From: Candidatus Nanopelagicales bacterium
Lineage (GTDB): Bacteria; Actinomycetota; Actinomycetes; S36-B12; UBA10799
Assembly: GCA_018003655.1 (NCBI GenBank)
Contig: JAGNDY010000010.1
Coordinates: forward strand, 1-36,808
Reading direction: 5' to 3'
Length of the DNA: 36,808 nt
A program made the translations under genes and the position numbers. A model generated the notes under the pieces. The model saw only the letters and a program-made list of their open reading frames with translations, was not told the DNA's origin and did not search any database. The number at the start of each line of letters is the position of its first letter. Position 1 is the first letter of the stretch. This document shows, piece by piece, positions 26,746 through 35,018 of the stretch.

Positions 26746-27420
26746 GTGGACGACGTTCTCGCACGAGCCCCCATGTTCTCCGCATTGGACGCAGAAGCCG
26801 CAGTTGCGCTGCGTTCCTCGATGGACACTGTGAATCTGAGCAAAGGCCAGATCCTGTTCCACGAAGGCGATCGCGGGGAGCGCCTCTACATCATCACCGA
26901 CGGCAAGATGAAACTCGGTCACACCTCCACAGATGGCCGGGAGAGCTTGCTGGCAGTCCTGGGACCGGGCGAACTGCTTGGTGAATTGTCCCTGTTCGAC
27001 CCCGGACCCCGGACCGCCACGGCAACCGCGCTAACCGACGTCTCGCTGATGGCCTTGGCCCACGTCGCGCTGCGGCCCTGGCTCACCGGCCGACCTGAGG
27101 TCGCCGAGGCACTGCTCGCCGCGTTGGCCCGGCGGCTTCGACGGACTAACGAGCAGATGGCCGACCTCGTCTTCTCCGACGTCCCCGGCCGCGTTGCCAA
27201 AACCCTGCTTGAACTGGGGGAAAAGTTCGGACGGCAGTTGCCCGACGGCCTGCACGTCACCCATGACATGACGCAGGAAGAACTTGCCCAGCTTGTCGGT
27301 GCGTCTCGCGAGACCGTGAACAAGGCCCTGGCGGACTTCGCCGCGCGTGGCTGGATCCGCCTGGAGTCCCGGTCGGTCGTCCTGCTGGATACCGAACGAC
27401 TGGATCGCCGCTCAAAGTAA
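26746..27420 (+). CDS. crp: Crp/Fnr-family transcription regulator
   Basis: 224 residues from a GTG at 26746 with GAAGGA upstream, the same length as M. tuberculosis Rv3676. An in-frame start 48 bases earlier has no ribosome site. The cyclic-nucleotide-binding domain comes first (GDRGERLYIITDGKMKLG; GELSLFDPGPRTATA with the phosphate-binding Arg), then the hinge helix and the winged HTH QEELAQLVGASRETVNKAL near the C-terminus. It should bind cAMP (and perhaps also DNA without it, as the mycobacterial protein does) and control many promoters. 193 bp after rsiG, convergent with the metallohydrolase operon. Confidence 0.95.
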   Translation: MDDVLARAPMFSALDAEAAVALRSSMDTVNLSKGQILFHEGDRGERLYIITDGKMKLGHTSTDGRESLLAVLGPGELLGELSLFDPGPRTATATALTDVSLMALAHVALRPWLTGRPEVAEALLAALARRLRRTNEQMADLVFSDVPGRVAKTLLELGEKFGRQLPDGLHVTHDMTQEELAQLVGASRETVNKALADFAARGWIRLESRSVVLLDTERLDRRSK

Positions 27421-27486
27421 CGGCTGGCGTGGCGGCATCTGCGTATGTCGTGACCAGCGTCGAAGGTCCAGACTCCCGCGCCGCCG

Positions 27487-28323
27487 TCAGTGCAGCAGGT
27501 GCTCCAGCTGGGCTCGGACGCTGAGTAACGCGGCTGGCCACACGCTTGGCGGAACGTCGGCGTAGACCACCTCAACGACCCGCTGAGCCAAGGCATCGGC
27601 ACTCAGTTCTTCGTCGGCCAGGAATGCCAGCGCGGCGCGGATCTGATCGAGTCGCCGCTCGCGGTGGTCAAGGTAGGCATCGAGCACCACCTCGGGTGAG
27701 TCCAGCGTTGGACCATGCCCTGGCAGGATCATCTGCAGGTCAGCTTCGTAGGCGAACTCTCGCAGTCGCTGTAGTGAGGCCAGGTAGTCAGCCAGCACCC
27801 CGTCTGGGTGAGCAACCACGGTGGTTCCGCGCCCCAACACGGTGTCGCCGGTCAGCAGTGCGCCGTCGGCGGGCAGCAGAAAAGTCAAGGAATCGGAACT
27901 GTGACCGGGCGTGCCGATCACCCGAAGCTCAGCACCGGCCGCGTCGATGACATCGCCGTCGACCAGGCCTTCCGAACCCAAGGTGTGAGTCTGGTCGAGT
28001 GCCAAGACATCGCAGTTGGCGTTGGCGGCGAACATCCGGGCGCCGGCACTGTGGTCCAGGTGCCCGTGCGTGAGCAGCACCAGCCCGATGGTGGCATCGC
28101 GGTTGGCGACCTCACTCTGGACGGCGGCCCAATGTTCGGGGTCATCCGGACCGGGGTCGATCACGATGACCGACCCACTGTTGGGCTCACCGATGATCCA
28201 CGTGTTCGTTCCGTCCAGGGTCATGGGGCCCGGGTTGGGTGCAAGGACACAGAAAGCTCGTTGCGTGCCCGCGCCACCGTGCCACGGGCCGGCAGAACCG
28301 GGCAGACCAGTGAAACCTGTCAT
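27487..28323 (-). CDS. Metallo-beta-lactamase-fold hydrolase (Rv3677c-like)
   Basis: 278 residues. Binuclear zinc motif THGHLDH with His86, His88, Asp90 and His91, followed by GTPGHSSDS (third-site His), LTGDTVLG (bridging Asp) and LPGHGP. The C-terminal winged-helix region (YLDHRERRLDQIRAAL) is typical of the LACTB2-like branch, whose members include endoribonucleases and hydroxyacylglutathione-hydrolase-like enzymes. The substrate is not known. Last gene of the operon DUF4177-ridA-nudix-MBL; the ATG lies 2 bases after the NUDIX stop. Cytosolic. Confidence 0.88.
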   Translation of the reverse strand: MTGFTGLPGSAGPWHGGAGTQRAFCVLAPNPGPMTLDGTNTWIIGEPNSGSVIVIDPGPDDPEHWAAVQSEVANRDATIGLVLLTHGHLDHSAGARMFAANANCDVLALDQTHTLGSEGLVDGDVIDAAGAELRVIGTPGHSSDSLTFLLPADGALLTGDTVLGRGTTVVAHPDGVLADYLASLQRLREFAYEADLQMILPGHGPTLDSPEVVLDAYLDHRERRLDQIRAALAFLADEELSADALAQRVVEVVYADVPPSVWPAALLSVRAQLEHLLH

Positions 28324-28325
28324 GA

Positions 28326-29222
28326 CTACCTCGGCGTACCCGGGGAATCGGGCGAGGTGCGCTGGTGGACTTGCGTTGACCGGTCGACGGCACTGGTGTG
28401 GATGCCACCGGACTCCGACCCGGCGGGCGCTGACGGCAGCAGCGTGACTTCCTCACCGGTGCGAACGTCAATGAGCACCCAGCGCATCCCATCGGGTGCA
28501 GTTGGGTCCGCGATTGGCGCGGGCATCAAGGGCAGCGTCGGAGTGATGGCGACCGCATCGATCGCAGCCTGGGCGTCCAATCCCCTTTCCGCTGCCGCAG
28601 CAAACTCGCTGAGCACTGCGACCGTTGGCGGCAACATCGCCATCCGTCCACCGCCGTATTCGGCGAGCGCCTCGGCCGGGCTCACCCATCGTTCGGCGTC
28701 AGATTCACCGGAGTTCTCGATGACCTCGTCGGGCGCATGGACCACTTGGGCATAGAAGCGGGTGTCGAATCGGCGTTGCTCAACCTCGGGGGTCACCCAG
28801 TGCGCGATGTAGGTCAAGTCACGAGGATCGCCGAGGTCGTAGCTCGTCTCTTCCTCGGTTTCTCGCACCGCTGCGCAGCGAGCCGTCAAGGTGTCGGTAC
28901 CAACCGAAGCCGGCCCGGTCACCAACCAGCTCGCGTCAAGTTGGCGCTCTGGATTGGCTGCTAGCAGCGCGTCCGCCATCGCTGAGTCCTGCTGTTCAGT
29001 CGCCCCACCTGGGAAGACGTACATGCCGGCGGCGAAGGCCATGGTTCGCACCCGCCGCTGGAGGTAGATGTGGATACCGTCGGGGTGATTGGCCACCATC
29101 ACGACCGTGGCCGCGTCTCGCGCCGTGGGTGCAACCCACCCCTGCTCCTGCTGCTTACTGATCAACTCCCGCGCACGCGCCATGAGCGCCTCAGGCATCC
29201 GCAGACCAGCGTCGTCGGCCAT
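28326..29222 (-). CDS. NUDIX hydrolase of the NUDT19-like type
   Basis: 298 residues. The fold starts at AATVVMVANHPDG, FPGGATEQQD marks the first part of the NUDIX box, and about 40 residues later comes AAVRETEEETSYDL, the catalytic helix. The insertion between the two halves is a feature of NUDT19-type proteins. The substrate is probably a nucleoside-diphosphate compound or CoA derivative; not determinable here. The long C-terminal part (about 200-298) is Ala/Pro-rich and acts perhaps as a linker. ATG at 29222, one base after the ridA stop, and 2 bases before the metallohydrolase start. Confidence 0.87.
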   Translation of the reverse strand: MADDAGLRMPEALMARARELISKQQEQGWVAPTARDAATVVMVANHPDGIHIYLQRRVRTMAFAAGMYVFPGGATEQQDSAMADALLAANPERQLDASWLVTGPASVGTDTLTARCAAVRETEEETSYDLGDPRDLTYIAHWVTPEVEQRRFDTRFYAQVVHAPDEVIENSGESDAERWVSPAEALAEYGGGRMAMLPPTVAVLSEFAAAAERGLDAQAAIDAVAITPTLPLMPAPIADPTAPDGMRWVLIDVRTGEEVTLLPSAPAGSESGGIHTSAVDRSTQVHQRTSPDSPGTPR

Positions 29223-29223
29223 G

Positions 29224-29736
29224 TCAGCCTAGGACTTCCACGATGAGTTCGACCTCGACCGGCGCTCCTAACGGCAAGCTGGAAACGCCGACCGCAGACC
29301 GTGCATGGCCTGCGCTGTCCGGCCACAACGCTGCGAGCAATTCCGACGCCCCGTTAAGTACCTGCGGGTGGTCGACGAAGCCGTCCACCCCGGCCACGAA
29401 TCCGGTCACTTTGACCACCTGGACCACCGCATCCAACGAACCAGTCAGCGCGACGACGGCGGCAAGTCCATTCAACGCCGCCTGTCGAGCGCAGCGCTGC
29501 GCATCGTCGAGGGAAACGACGCCGGCGTCGATGACCCAACCATCCATGACCTGCTCGGCCGGATCCGATGCGACGAAACCGCGAGCGATCAGTTGCCCGT
29601 CCACCGTCGGCAGTTGCCCGGAGGTGACGACCCACGATCCAGACCGAACGGCGGGCACGTAGGCGGCGAGGGGCGTGGCTGGATTGGGCAATTCCAGGCC
29701 CAGGCCCGCAAGACGCTTAGCGGCAGTGGACATCAC
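29224..29736 (-). CDS. RidA/YjgF-family protein (Rv3678c-like)
   Basis: 170 residues of the Rid (reactive intermediate deaminase) fold: the N-terminal LELPNPATPLAAYVP, the substrate-site Arg in HARSAVGVSSLPLGAPVEVE near the C-terminus. Rid proteins hydrolyse enamine/imine intermediates from amino acid breakdown; in this subfamily (often with an insertion, as here around WPDSAGHAR) the function is not known. GTG at 29736 or ATG at 29733 as start; AGGGG stands 7 or 10 bases upstream. Three bases after the DUF4177 gene, so translationally coupled. Likely cytosolic trimer. Confidence 0.86.
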   Translation of the reverse strand: MMSTAAKRLAGLGLELPNPATPLAAYVPAVRSGSWVVTSGQLPTVDGQLIARGFVASDPAEQVMDGWVIDAGVVSLDDAQRCARQAALNGLAAVVALTGSLDAVVQVVKVTGFVAGVDGFVDHPQVLNGASELLAALWPDSAGHARSAVGVSSLPLGAPVEVELIVEVLG

Positions 29737-29739
29737 GCG

Positions 29740-29904
29740 TCAGCCCCTGGGGCGTTTGAAGTACGCGACCAGATTCTCTGAATTGGGTCCGGGAACGATC
29801 TGGACCAACTCCCAGCCGTCTTGGCCGAAGTTGTCGAGGATGGCTTTGGTGTTGTGGATCAGCAGGGGTGCGGTGAAGTACTCCCAGCGGGTTGGTTCGC
29901 TCAT
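29740..29904 (-). CDS. DUF4177-family small protein
   Basis: 54-residue protein, MSEPTRWEYFTAPLLI..., with the typical core NFGQDGWELVQIVPGP and the C-terminus AYFKRPRG. The WEY / DGWELV pattern marks DUF4177, small cytosolic proteins of unknown role often next to ridA or transport-ATPase genes. First gene of the operon with ridA, NUDIX and metallohydrolase; the stop lies 3 bases before the ridA start. Its ribosome site is weak. 95 bp separate it from the divergent ATPase pair; it is a real gene despite its short length because family motif, reading frame and spacing agree. Confidence 0.82.
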   Translation of the reverse strand: MSEPTRWEYFTAPLLIHNTKAILDNFGQDGWELVQIVPGPNSENLVAYFKRPRG

Positions 29905-29999
29905 AGAGGCGACCCTATGCCCCCAGTGGAGTAGTCGTCTGTGTGGGCAGGTTGTGCCACGGGCGAGTCCAGGTCAGGCCGACGGTTACGCTGATCGAC

Positions 30000-31013
30000 G
30001 TGGCAGCTCGCTCAAGAACGGTCGGTGGTGACTGGCCGGCAGTCCGTCTGCATGTCGTGTCCGGCAAGGGCGGTACCGGCAAGACCACCATCGCCGCAGC
30101 ACTGGCGCTGGCATTGGCCTCCGGTGGCAAGCGGGTGCTGCTGATGGAGGTCGAGGGCCGCCAGGGCATCGCTCAACTCTTCGACACTCCCCCCCTGCCC
30201 TATGAAGAACGACCGGTCGCGGTGGCACCCGATGGGGGCGAGGTGTTTGCGCTCGCCGTCGATCCGGAGGCTGCGCTGCTTGAGTACTTGGACATGTTCT
30301 ACAACCTGCGCCGGGCGGGCACGGCGCTGCGCAAACTGGGTGCGATCGACTTCGCCACCACCATCGCTCCGGGCTTGCGCGATGTCCTGCTGACCGGTAA
30401 GGCGATCGAGGCGGTCAAGCGTGGCGAGCGGGCAGGCAAACCCACTTACGACGCCGTCGTTCTCGACGCTCCGCCAACCGGTCGAATCGTTCGCTTCCTC
30501 AACGTCACTCACGAGGTCGCTGGCTTGGCCAAAGTCGGACCCATCAAATCGCAGTCCGACTCAGTGATGGCCGTCATCAAATCGGCACGCACAGCCGTTC
30601 ACCTGGTCACCCTGCTGGAAGAAATGCCCGTGCAGGAGACGTTGGACGGCATCGCGGACCTGCGCGCCAACAACTTGCCGACCGGCGCCGTGATCGTGAA
30701 CATGTTGCGTGGACCTCGCCTGGATGCAGCGAGCGTGGTCGCGGCACAGAATGGAACCCTCGACCGGGCAGAAGTTGAGGCGGGTGTTCACGCCGCCGCA
30801 CTGCCACGGCACATGAACGTCGGCACCGTGACCGATGCCCTCATGCGCGAGGCGCACGACCACGCCGAACGAGTGGTACTCGAACAAACCGAACGCGTAC
30901 GCCTCGACGATTGCGGCCAACCCATCTATGAGTTGCCAGAGATGGCTGGCGGCGTTGACCTCGGTGCGCTGTATTCGATGGCGCGCATGCTCCGCATTCA
31001 GGGGGTGGGGTAG
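30000..31013 (+). CDS. ArsA/GET3-like ATPase (Rv3679-like)
   Basis: 337 residues from the GTG at 30000 (the Mycobacterium homologue has nearly the same length; an upstream in-frame stretch is less conserved). Deviant Walker A KGGTGKTT (23-30) with the signature Lys, then VEGRQGIAQLF, EYLDMFYNLRRAGTALRKLG and the switch region VLDAPPTGRIVRFL. It belongs to the anion-transporting/GET3-like ATPases; in mycobacteria this and the next gene form a complex and are linked to glycerol and stress tolerance. Probably works as a heterodimer with the following protein. First gene of a two-gene unit, divergent from DUF4177. Confidence 0.9.
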   Translation: MAARSRTVGGDWPAVRLHVVSGKGGTGKTTIAAALALALASGGKRVLLMEVEGRQGIAQLFDTPPLPYEERPVAVAPDGGEVFALAVDPEAALLEYLDMFYNLRRAGTALRKLGAIDFATTIAPGLRDVLLTGKAIEAVKRGERAGKPTYDAVVLDAPPTGRIVRFLNVTHEVAGLAKVGPIKSQSDSVMAVIKSARTAVHLVTLLEEMPVQETLDGIADLRANNLPTGAVIVNMLRGPRLDAASVVAAQNGTLDRAEVEAGVHAAALPRHMNVGTVTDALMREAHDHAERVVLEQTERVRLDDCGQPIYELPEMAGGVDLGALYSMARMLRIQGVG

Positions 31014-31015
31014 CA

Positions 31016-32197
31016 ATGGCGAACACGAGCGCTGCGGGCCGACGATCCCTGCCCACCGATACCCCGAGCCTTGCCGTCGACGAATTAATCGATGACCGCG
31101 GCGTACGAGTCATCGTCTGTTGCGGTTCCGGCGGAGTGGGCAAAACCACGACCGCGGCCGCGTTGGCGTTGCGAGCCGCCGAACGTGGTCGCAAAGTGTG
31201 CGTGCTCACGATCGACCCAGCCAAGCGCCTTGCCCAGTCAATGGGACTCGTCGAGCTTGACAACACTCCGCGGACAGTGCGCGACATCGATGACTCCGCC
31301 GGTGGCCACCTCGACGCGATGATGCTGGATATGAAGCGGACCTTCGACGAGATCGTGGAGGCGCACGCTGAGCCCGAACGCTCGGCCGCCATCTTGGAGA
31401 ACCCCTTCTACCAAGCACTTTCCACATCGTTTGCCGGCACGCAGGAGTACATGGCAATGGAGAAGCTGGGGCAGCTGCGGGAGACCTCGGAGACCACAGG
31501 GCAGTGGGATCTGATCGTGGTGGACACCCCACCGTCGCGCTCGGCGCTGGACTTCCTCGATGCACCCAAACGGCTCGGTTCTTTCTTGGACGGCCGCCTG
31601 ATGCGGCTACTGAGCGCTCCGGCCCGGGGTGCCGGTCGATTCTCCGCACGGGTCATGACGGCCGGTTTCGGCATGGTGACCGGCGTGATGACAAAGATCA
31701 TCGGCGCGCAGGTGCTCAAGGATCTGCAGACCTTCGTGGCCTCGTTCGATGCCCTGTTCGGCGGCTTCCGCGCACGAGCCGAGGCGACATTTGCCCAGCT
31801 GCAGGCGCCAGACACGCGGTTCGTCGTGGTCGCAGCACCGGAACGCGACGCACTGCGGGAGGCGTCCTACTTCGTGGAGCGACTTGCCTCAGAGCAGATG
31901 CCCCTTGCTGGCCTGATCCTCAACCGCGTTCAGCGCCAATCCTTGCCGCAGTTGTCCGCTTCGGCGGCGCTAGCGGGCGCCGACCGCCTGGACGAACACG
32001 GCGACCACCCCTTGACCTCTGGGTTACTGCGGCTGCACGCCGACCGAGCCGAGACAGCGACTCGTCAACGTCGGCTGGCCGAACGATTCTGCGGTGCCCA
32101 CCCTCGGGTTCCGGCAGCATCGGTCGCCGCCCTCGCTGGCGATGTCCACGACCTCGATGGCCTGCGCGAGGTCGGCGACTTGCTGGCCGACCAGTAG
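31016..32197 (+). CDS. ArsA/GET3-like ATPase, partner subunit (Rv3680-like)
   Basis: 393 residues. Walker A GSGGVGKTT (37-45) lacks the first signature Lys (Ser instead), while LTIDPAKRLAQSM and VDTPPSRSALDFLD are the switch regions of this family. The central part (VMTAGFGMVTGVMTKI) is more hydrophobic and could be the client or membrane-facing helix region. The ATG starts 2 bases after the partner gene stop, so equal expression is expected. Probable heterodimer with the Rv3679-like subunit; the cargo or transported ion is unknown. It is convergent with whiB4, 53 bp apart. Confidence 0.9.
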   Translation: MANTSAAGRRSLPTDTPSLAVDELIDDRGVRVIVCCGSGGVGKTTTAAALALRAAERGRKVCVLTIDPAKRLAQSMGLVELDNTPRTVRDIDDSAGGHLDAMMLDMKRTFDEIVEAHAEPERSAAILENPFYQALSTSFAGTQEYMAMEKLGQLRETSETTGQWDLIVVDTPPSRSALDFLDAPKRLGSFLDGRLMRLLSAPARGAGRFSARVMTAGFGMVTGVMTKIIGAQVLKDLQTFVASFDALFGGFRARAEATFAQLQAPDTRFVVVAAPERDALREASYFVERLASEQMPLAGLILNRVQRQSLPQLSASAALAGADRLDEHGDHPLTSGLLRLHADRAETATRQRRLAERFCGAHPRVPAASVAALAGDVHDLDGLREVGDLLADQ

Positions 32198-32250
32198 CCA
32201 GTCAGGCGCCTATTCAGGCACCCTCGGGGCACCAGCGGGACGCCACGACG

Positions 32251-32613
32251 TCAGACTGCGGCGCGGTGATCAGACCGGAGTCGGATGACGTTGTCCTGCG
32301 CCTGCGACGCTTGGCGGGGCAACGCCACATTGACCTCGTCAAGGTGGTTGCTGCGAGCGGTCTCAAGCAGGCGTCGCCAGGACTGGACATCGGGACGACG
32401 ACGAAGCAGGGCACGACGCTCGCGTTCGGTCATGCCGCCCCAGACACCGAACTCGATCTCGTTGTCCAGCGAATCGGCCAGGCATTCGGTTCGAACCGGA
32501 CACCCGCCACAGATGGCCTTAGCGCGGTTTTGCGCTGCCCCCTGAACGAACAGTTGATCCGGATCTGTCCCTCGGCACGCCGCGTGGGCGGGCCAATCAT
32601 TTATCCACTTCAT
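32251..32613 (-). CDS. whiB4: WhiB-family iron-sulfur regulator, WhiB4-like
   Basis: 120 residues. Four cluster ligands: Cys13, Cys35, Cys38 and Cys44 (C-x21-C-x2-C-x5-C), then GVWGGMTERERRALL (56-70), the beta-turn and DNA-binding region. The stretch RGTDPDQLFV and the neighbours (ATPase pair, ponA2) match WhiB4 (Rv3681c). It binds a 4Fe-4S cluster that senses oxygen and redox change; the apo-protein binds DNA. The C-terminal 40 residues are basic and variable. ATG with GAAGGG site. Its promoter must lie in the 237-bp region shared with divergent ponA2, which holds two direct repeats. Confidence 0.93.
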   Translation of the reverse strand: MKWINDWPAHAACRGTDPDQLFVQGAAQNRAKAICGGCPVRTECLADSLDNEIEFGVWGGMTERERRALLRRRPDVQSWRRLLETARSNHLDEVNVALPRQASQAQDNVIRLRSDHRAAV

Positions 32614-32850
32614 TGTTACCCTTCAAAGGCAGAATCAGGATCGCAGCACACCCATGCTGAGGCTGCGAATCACTGAGCTTTTGGGACGCGTCGCGTAACC
32701 GTACGTTCACTCTCCGGTAACTAAAAGGTCAGTTCGGACTAAATCTAGTGGTCAATTCGGACTAGTTACGGACAGTAAGGGACAGAGTCAGGCCTGTGAT
32801 TTCAACCCATTGCACCGATAACGAAACCGAGACGCTTAGGCTTTCGTCTC
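32614..32850. promoter_or_regulatory. Shared divergent promoter region of whiB4 and ponA2
   Basis: 237 bp. Two 15-base direct repeats GGTCAGTTCGGACTA (32727-32741) and GGTCAATTCGGACTA (32750-32764), 23 bp apart, lie in the middle; the second is flanked by CTAGT and ACTAG. A reduced third unit GGACAG follows. This part is clearly AT-richer than the rest. The repeats are good operator candidates for divergent control of both genes. Confidence 0.6.
32727..32764. repeat. Two 15-base direct repeats between whiB4 and ponA2
   Basis: The units differ at one position (G/A) and are spaced 23 bp centre to centre, about two DNA turns, which would put bound proteins on nearly the same face. Confidence 0.82.
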
Positions 32851-35007
32851 ATGGTCGTGCCACCTCCCCCCCAGAGTCGCCGACCCAACCGTGCCGAGAC
32901 GGCGCGAAGGTTCGTACTCGTGAGCGCGCTGGCTGGCGCAATCGTGGCAGCGATGGCGTTGCCGTTTGCTGGCGGAGTGGCTGTCGCAACCAAACAAGCC
33001 ACGACGACTTTCGACTCACTGCCCGCTGAACTCAAGTCGCTGCCGTTGCCGCAACGCTCGTACATCACCGACGTCAACGGCAACAAGATCGCCACCCTCT
33101 ACAGCGAGAACCGTGTCGTCGTTCCACTGGACGACATCTCTCCCCTCTTGCAGAACGCAATCGTCGCCACGGAGGACGCTCGCTTCTACGAGCACAAGGG
33201 CGTGGACATCAAGGGCGCCGCTCGTGCGCTGGTTGCCAACTCGTCGGCGGGCGACGTGCAGCAGGGAAGCTCGACCATCACAATGCAGTACGTCCGCAAC
33301 CTGCTCATCACCAACGCCTCGACCCCCGAAGAGGTTGAACAGGCGCGGGTTCGCACGATCGGTCGCAAACTGCAAGAGATGAAGTACGCGCTGGCCATCG
33401 AGAAGAAGCTCACCAAGCAGCAGATTCTTGCCGGCTACCTCAACGTCGCGTACTTCGGCGCGGGCGCTTACGGGGCTGAGGCAGCAGCCAAGCGCTACTT
33501 CAACACGACCGCCGCAGACCTCACCCTTCCGCAAGCTGCCACGCTGGCTGGGCTCGTCCAGCAGCCCGTCGGCTACGACCCGACTCGCAACCCGAAGTTG
33601 GGGCAGTTCCGCCGCAACGTGGTGCTGGATCGGATGGCGTCGCTCGGGTATGTCAGTGCCGCCAAGGCGGCCGCCGCCAAGGCTGTGCCAATCAAAAAGA
33701 CCCTCGACCCGCAGGAAATCCAGAACGGCTGTACGGCTGGGAAGTACCCGTTCTTCTGTGATTTCGTACTTCGCCAGATCATGAATGACCCCCGCTACGG
33801 CGCGACGGCAGCCGACCGCAAGGATCTGATCCAACGCGGTGGCCTGGAGATCCAGACCACGTTGGACCCGGTCGCTCAGAAGTCGGCCCAGCGAGCGGTG
33901 GACAGCTACATACCCCGCAAGGATCCGAGCAAGAAGGCTGCCGCGATCGCCATGGTTGAGCCCGGCACCGGCAACGTGATGGCGCTGGCGCAGAACCGGA
34001 CGTGGGGAACCAAGGGTCGCGGTAAAACCACCTACAACTACTCGGTCAACGCAGCCGACGGCGGCACGATCGGTATGCAGGCGGGATCGACTTTCAAGAT
34101 CTTCACTCTCGCCGCCGCCTTGGAGAAAGGCCTTGATCCCTACGCCGACATTGCCGGCCCCCAGCAGGCGACGTTTGCCGCTGGTGACTGGGGCTGCAAA
34201 GGCAACAAATACCCGAGCTACACCGTGAACAACTCAACCGGTTCCGGCACGTTCAACATGTTCACCGGCGCGGCGATGTCGGTCAACACGTACTTCATGG
34301 AACTCGAACGACAAGCGGGCTTGTGTAACACGGTCGACGTCGCGGAGAAGATGGGCGTCACGCTGGCCAACGGGAAGCCGCTGCTGCGCTACCCCTCATT
34401 CACGCTGGGATCGATGGAGGTCTCTCCGCTCGACCTTGCGGGCGCGTACGCGACGGTTGCCAATCATGGGGTTTACTGCCGACCCCACTCAGTTGCGGCC
34501 ATCAGCGACCTAGAAGGGCGCGAGCTGTACACCGACAACGGTGAATGCGAGCGAGCGATCTCCCGCGGGGCAGCAGACGCCACCACCGCAGTGCTCTCCG
34601 GCGTCATCGACGGCAGCATCGGTGGCCGAACGGGTGCCAACATGACCCTCGGTCGTGACGCTGCCGGTAAGACCGGTACGACCGATACCAACGCGGCCGT
34701 CTGGTTCGCGGGCTTCACTCCCCAGATCGCCGCGGCCGTCTGGGCAGGTGATCCACGCGGCGGGTTCAAGCACCCCATGAGCAACGTCACCATCAACGGC
34801 ACGTACTACAGCGAGGTCCACGGCCTGTCGATCCCCGGTCCGATCTGGCGCACGGCGATGGAAGGCGCACTGGCCAATAAGCCGGACAAGTCCTTCGAAT
34901 TGCAGGCGAAATACGGACTGCAGGCCGCGCGCGAGGGCGGCGGGTCGAGCTCCTCAAGCTCTTACAGCCCGTACCGCAATTACTACCGCGGCTACACCAA
35001 CCGCTAG
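32851..35007 (+). CDS. ponA2: Bifunctional penicillin-binding protein (PonA2-type) without PASTA domain
   Basis: 718 residues. Short cytosolic N-terminus, one membrane anchor (about 20-48), then the glycosyltransferase domain (catalytic Glu108 in ATEDARFYEH; GSSTITMQYVRN 139-150) and the transpeptidase domain (Ser413-x-x-Lys416, SVN 477-479, KTG 607-609). It polymerises and cross-links peptidoglycan outside the membrane. Six cysteines in the extracellular part (294, 303, 449, 492, 543, 556) may form disulfides. Mycobacterial PonA2 ends in a PASTA domain; here the protein ends in a Ser run and a Tyr/Arg-rich tail instead. ATG at 32851 has only a weak ribosome site. Divergent from whiB4. Confidence 0.95.
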   Translation: MVVPPPPQSRRPNRAETARRFVLVSALAGAIVAAMALPFAGGVAVATKQATTTFDSLPAELKSLPLPQRSYITDVNGNKIATLYSENRVVVPLDDISPLLQNAIVATEDARFYEHKGVDIKGAARALVANSSAGDVQQGSSTITMQYVRNLLITNASTPEEVEQARVRTIGRKLQEMKYALAIEKKLTKQQILAGYLNVAYFGAGAYGAEAAAKRYFNTTAADLTLPQAATLAGLVQQPVGYDPTRNPKLGQFRRNVVLDRMASLGYVSAAKAAAAKAVPIKKTLDPQEIQNGCTAGKYPFFCDFVLRQIMNDPRYGATAADRKDLIQRGGLEIQTTLDPVAQKSAQRAVDSYIPRKDPSKKAAAIAMVEPGTGNVMALAQNRTWGTKGRGKTTYNYSVNAADGGTIGMQAGSTFKIFTLAAALEKGLDPYADIAGPQQATFAAGDWGCKGNKYPSYTVNNSTGSGTFNMFTGAAMSVNTYFMELERQAGLCNTVDVAEKMGVTLANGKPLLRYPSFTLGSMEVSPLDLAGAYATVANHGVYCRPHSVAAISDLEGRELYTDNGECERAISRGAADATTAVLSGVIDGSIGGRTGANMTLGRDAAGKTGTTDTNAAVWFAGFTPQIAAAVWAGDPRGGFKHPMSNVTINGTYYSEVHGLSIPGPIWRTAMEGALANKPDKSFELQAKYGLQAAREGGGSSSSSSYSPYRNYYRGYTNR

Positions 35008-35018
35008 CTCGCGCTAGC
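35003..35018. terminator. Short dyad joining ponA2 and yqeY stop codons
   Basis: GCTAGC-TCGC-GCTAGC: a 6-bp perfect dyad in which each arm contains the TAG stop of one of the two convergent genes. It is weak for an intrinsic terminator and no T-run follows. Confidence 0.4.
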
